NCBI RefSeq assembly: GCF_014645555.1
Contig: NZ_BMLY01000007.1
Location: forward strand, 124,001 to 188,000
Direction of reading: 5' to 3'
DNA length: 64,000 nt
Origin: Silvimonas amylolytica
GTDB lineage: Bacteria > Pseudomonadota > Gammaproteobacteria > Burkholderiales > Chitinibacteraceae
Shown: in pieces, positions 62,046-64,000 of the stretch
Numbering within the stretch: the stretch's first letter is position 1
Layout: each line of letters opens with the position of its first letter
Position numbers and translations under genes: made by a program
The notes under the pieces: generated by a model
Databases searched by the model: none
Seen by the model: only the letters and a program-made list of their open reading frames with translations
What the model was told of the DNA's origin: nothing

Positions 62046-64000
62046 TCAAGTGATTGGCGCCGGATGTTTGCCACTGGCGTTGCGTGGAGGCGTTTGCCGC
62101 AAAAAAGCACCACGGACTTCGAAATGCACCTGTTGCACTAGACGTGCGTTATCTCTCAGTTCAAGGACATGCCGCCCCGGCATGGGGAACCACGCCCAGG
62201 TCTGGCCGCGTCCCAACAGTTTGCCATTCAACCACCACTGCGGCTTCGCCGCACCATTGGCGCGGAACACAATACGCTGGTTGGCTGGGGGGATATCCGG
62301 GTCGAGCGCAAAAATGGCGCCTTCTACCGGGTAATCAATACCGGCAGGTCTCGCACGGGCATCATCGCTCACCATGTATATCTGGTCATGCTCGGTGCCT
62401 GGCAAGAAATATTCACGCCGGTCTGCTTCGACGTTGTTTTCGAAATGAATCTGGAGGGCATGAATACCGGCCGGTGGGAGGGGAGCGCCAGAGGGTGTGT
62501 CCGCGTGCAACTGATTCATCACTGCCAGCCACACCGGCGCAGCGCCATGCATACCAGAGACATCCCACATTGGCGCGCCACTGGCATTACCCACCCAGGT
62601 CGCCACGGTGTAACGCCGGGAATATCCCACCGCCCAGTTATCACGCATATCTTTGCTGGTACCTGTTTTTACCGCGGTCCAGAAGCGCGTAGCCAGTGCG
62701 CTCTCCAGGCCAAACGTGCGCGCACGGGCGGTACGGTCTGAAAGGATATCGCTGATGATAAAACTGCTTTGTTCATCCAGCAGGCGTTTGCTGGCTTGTG
62801 CAGTATCCGTGGCCAACCAGCGCAACGGGTTTTGCATACCGCCCGTAGCCAGTGTGCGATAGGCATTGGCCAGATCCAGCAATCGCACGTCAGCCGCACC
62901 CAGCGCAAGACTGTAGCCGTAGTAATCACCTGATTCGGTCAAACTGTTCATACCCAGCGCGACCAATCGTTCACGCAGCCGTGCTGGCGTCACGATCTCG
63001 ACAGTACGCACCGCTGGCGTGTTCAAAGATGACGCCAGGGCGGTGCGCACGGATACCGGCCCCTTGAAGTCTTTGTCGTAATTTTGGGGTGCATACAAGC
63101 CGCTGACGGTATTCAGGTCCAGCGGGCTGTCGTTGATCAGTGAAGCGGCGGTCAGCCAGCGCCCCTGTAGCGCCAGCTGGTACAAAAATGGCTTGAGCGT
63201 CGACCCGGCCTGGCGTAACGCCGTCACGCCATCGACATCGCTGGCCCGGGATAGATCCCCACTGGAGCCTACCCAGGCGAGAATATCGCCACTGCGGTTA
63301 TCCAGCACCACCAGTGCGCCATCTTCAACGTTACGTTGGCGTAGTTCGGCCACTTGCCGTCGCAACGTGACCGTAGCAAAGCGCTGCAGGTCTGCATCCA
63401 GCGTGGTGCGCACCACGGCGCCAGCCGGTAAAGGCCCGCGTGCCAACAGTTTGCGGGCGAAGTGCGGCGCCAGTTGGTCATCCTGTTGATAACCATTGCC
63501 ATGCCGGGCCAGCGCCACTTGGGCCTCGACCCGGATCTGATCACAATCAGCCTGACGCCCCATATCTTTGAGAATGCCGCAGGCGCGCGTACCCACGGCA
63601 GCAGGTGCCGCATTGGGCGCCCGTAATAGTGCGACGGCGATCGCTGATTCGTGCGCATCCAGCCCGGAGGGAGATTTGTCGAACAGTGAGGCGCTCAAGG
63701 CGTCCAGACCGACTATTTCTCCACGAAAACCAGCCAGGTTGAGATAAGCCTCCAGAATCTGGGCTTTGGTCCAGCGATGCTCCAGCCATTCAGCAGACCA
63801 ACCCTGGCGTACCTTCTGACTGAGGGAGCGGCCCTGGTTGCTGCGCTTCAGATCGTCATCCAGCAGCCCGACCAGTTGCATCGTCAGGGTAGATGCACCT
63901 CGTGTGCGCTTGTTCCACAAATTACCCCAACTGGCCGCAGCCACGGCGGACCAATCCACACCACTATGGCTATAGAAGTTACGATCTTCCGACATCACCA
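62046..64000 (-). CDS. pbpC: Penicillin-binding protein 1C (partial, N-terminus outside window)
   Basis: This bifunctional peptidoglycan synthase is cut by the window edge; about 100 N-terminal residues, including the membrane helix, are missing. The glycosyltransferase domain shows EDRNFYSHSGVD and GASTLTMQLVGLL; the transpeptidase has the SxxK motif in GSTLKPF, SxN in SSLNTPA and KTG in AVKTGTSKD. The C-terminal part (REYFLPGTEHDQIY to the end) matches the BiPBP_C domain. In-frame GTG and ATG near 63995 are not the true start. Confidence 0.93.
   Translation of the reverse strand, partial: VMSEDRNFYSHSGVDWSAVAAASWGNLWNKRTRGASTLTMQLVGLLDDDLKRSNQGRSLSQKVRQGWSAEWLEHRWTKAQILEAYLNLAGFRGEIVGLDALSASLFDKSPSGLDAHESAIAVALLRAPNAAPAAVGTRACGILKDMGRQADCDQIRVEAQVALARHGNGYQQDDQLAPHFARKLLARGPLPAGAVVRTTLDADLQRFATVTLRRQVAELRQRNVEDGALVVLDNRSGDILAWVGSSGDLSRASDVDGVTALRQAGSTLKPFLYQLALQGRWLTAASLINDSPLDLNTVSGLYAPQNYDKDFKGPVSVRTALASSLNTPAVRTVEIVTPARLRERLVALGMNSLTESGDYYGYSLALGAADVRLLDLANAYRTLATGGMQNPLRWLATDTAQASKRLLDEQSSFIISDILSDRTARARTFGLESALATRFWTAVKTGTSKDMRDNWAVGYSRRYTVATWVGNASGAPMWDVSGMHGAAPVWLAVMNQLHADTPSGAPLPPAGIHALQIHFENNVEADRREYFLPGTEHDQIYMVSDDARARPAGIDYPVEGAIFALDPDIPPANQRIVFRANGAAKPQWWLNGKLLGRGQTWAWFPMPGRHVLELRDNARLVQQVHFEVRGAFLRQTPPRNASGKHPAPIT

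Overview
The window is an ordinary stretch of chromosome from a Gram-negative betaproteobacterium, most likely order Neisseriales (Chromobacteriaceae/Chitinibacteraceae-like). This rests on the gene orders lptC-lptA-lptB-rpoN-hpf-ptsN-hprK-rapZ and mlaFEDCB-mlaA-ABC-2 exporter-ibaG-murA-his-tatABC, on hprK in a Gram-negative setting, on short-form HisG and on a PglL-type ligase. The assignment comes from gene order and protein character, not from a database search. No tRNA, rRNA, insertion sequence, prophage or CRISPR array was recognised.

Layout. 1-7.7 kb (+): LPS transport genes, sigma-54, hibernation factor, the PTS-Ntr/HPr-kinase/RapZ block, then a NusG-II protein and a Gx-type membrane protein leading into ubiX. 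7.7-11.9 kb (-): MATE efflux pump with a small orphan gene, a GlxA/FtrA-type AraC regulator overlapping a cysteine hydrolase, and dtd. 12-14.8 kb (+): asd, arylamine N-acetyltransferase, YigZ. 14.8-23 kb (-): yaaA, a FixJ-type regulator, a PAS histidine kinase and D-lactate dehydrogenase in one run, then an RRM protein, an NDUFA9-like protein and a lytic transglycosylase. 23.1-25.2 kb: divergent yeiH/LysR pair around a perfect palindrome. 25.3-30.8 kb (+): glyQ-lipoprotein-glyS, gmhB, plsC, YgjP-like metalloprotease.

30.9-40.6 kb (-): a ten-gene, tightly overlapping type IV filament operon of MSHA/type II secretion kind: MshL-like secretin, a 69-aa membrane protein, GspE/MshE ATPase, GspF/MshG, GspL/MshI-like, GspM/PilO-like, an 84-aa exported protein, a large GspK/PilX-like pseudopilin and two prepilins. 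This is the least standard part of the window. Two adjacent subunits carry three copies of a Cys/Pro module, and several accessory genes are small and unassigned. 40.8-43.3 kb: two related membrane proteins divergent from a LysR regulator.

43.6-49.7 kb (+): phospholipid transport (mlaFEDCB, mlaA), an ABC-2 exporter, ibaG and a small membrane protein. 49.8-58.6 kb (+): murA, a DUF4870-like gene and a histidine cluster (hisG, D, B, H, A, F, I, E) broken by terminators. hisC is absent, and a TfoX-N protein and a cupin occupy its usual place. 58.7-62 kb (+): tatABC and a PglL/Wzy-type ligase. 62-64 kb (-): pbpC, running off the window edge.

Many real starts lie inside longer open frames. They were chosen by Shine-Dalgarno spacing, ATGA/GTGA/TGATG overlaps with the upstream stop, or signal-peptide position.
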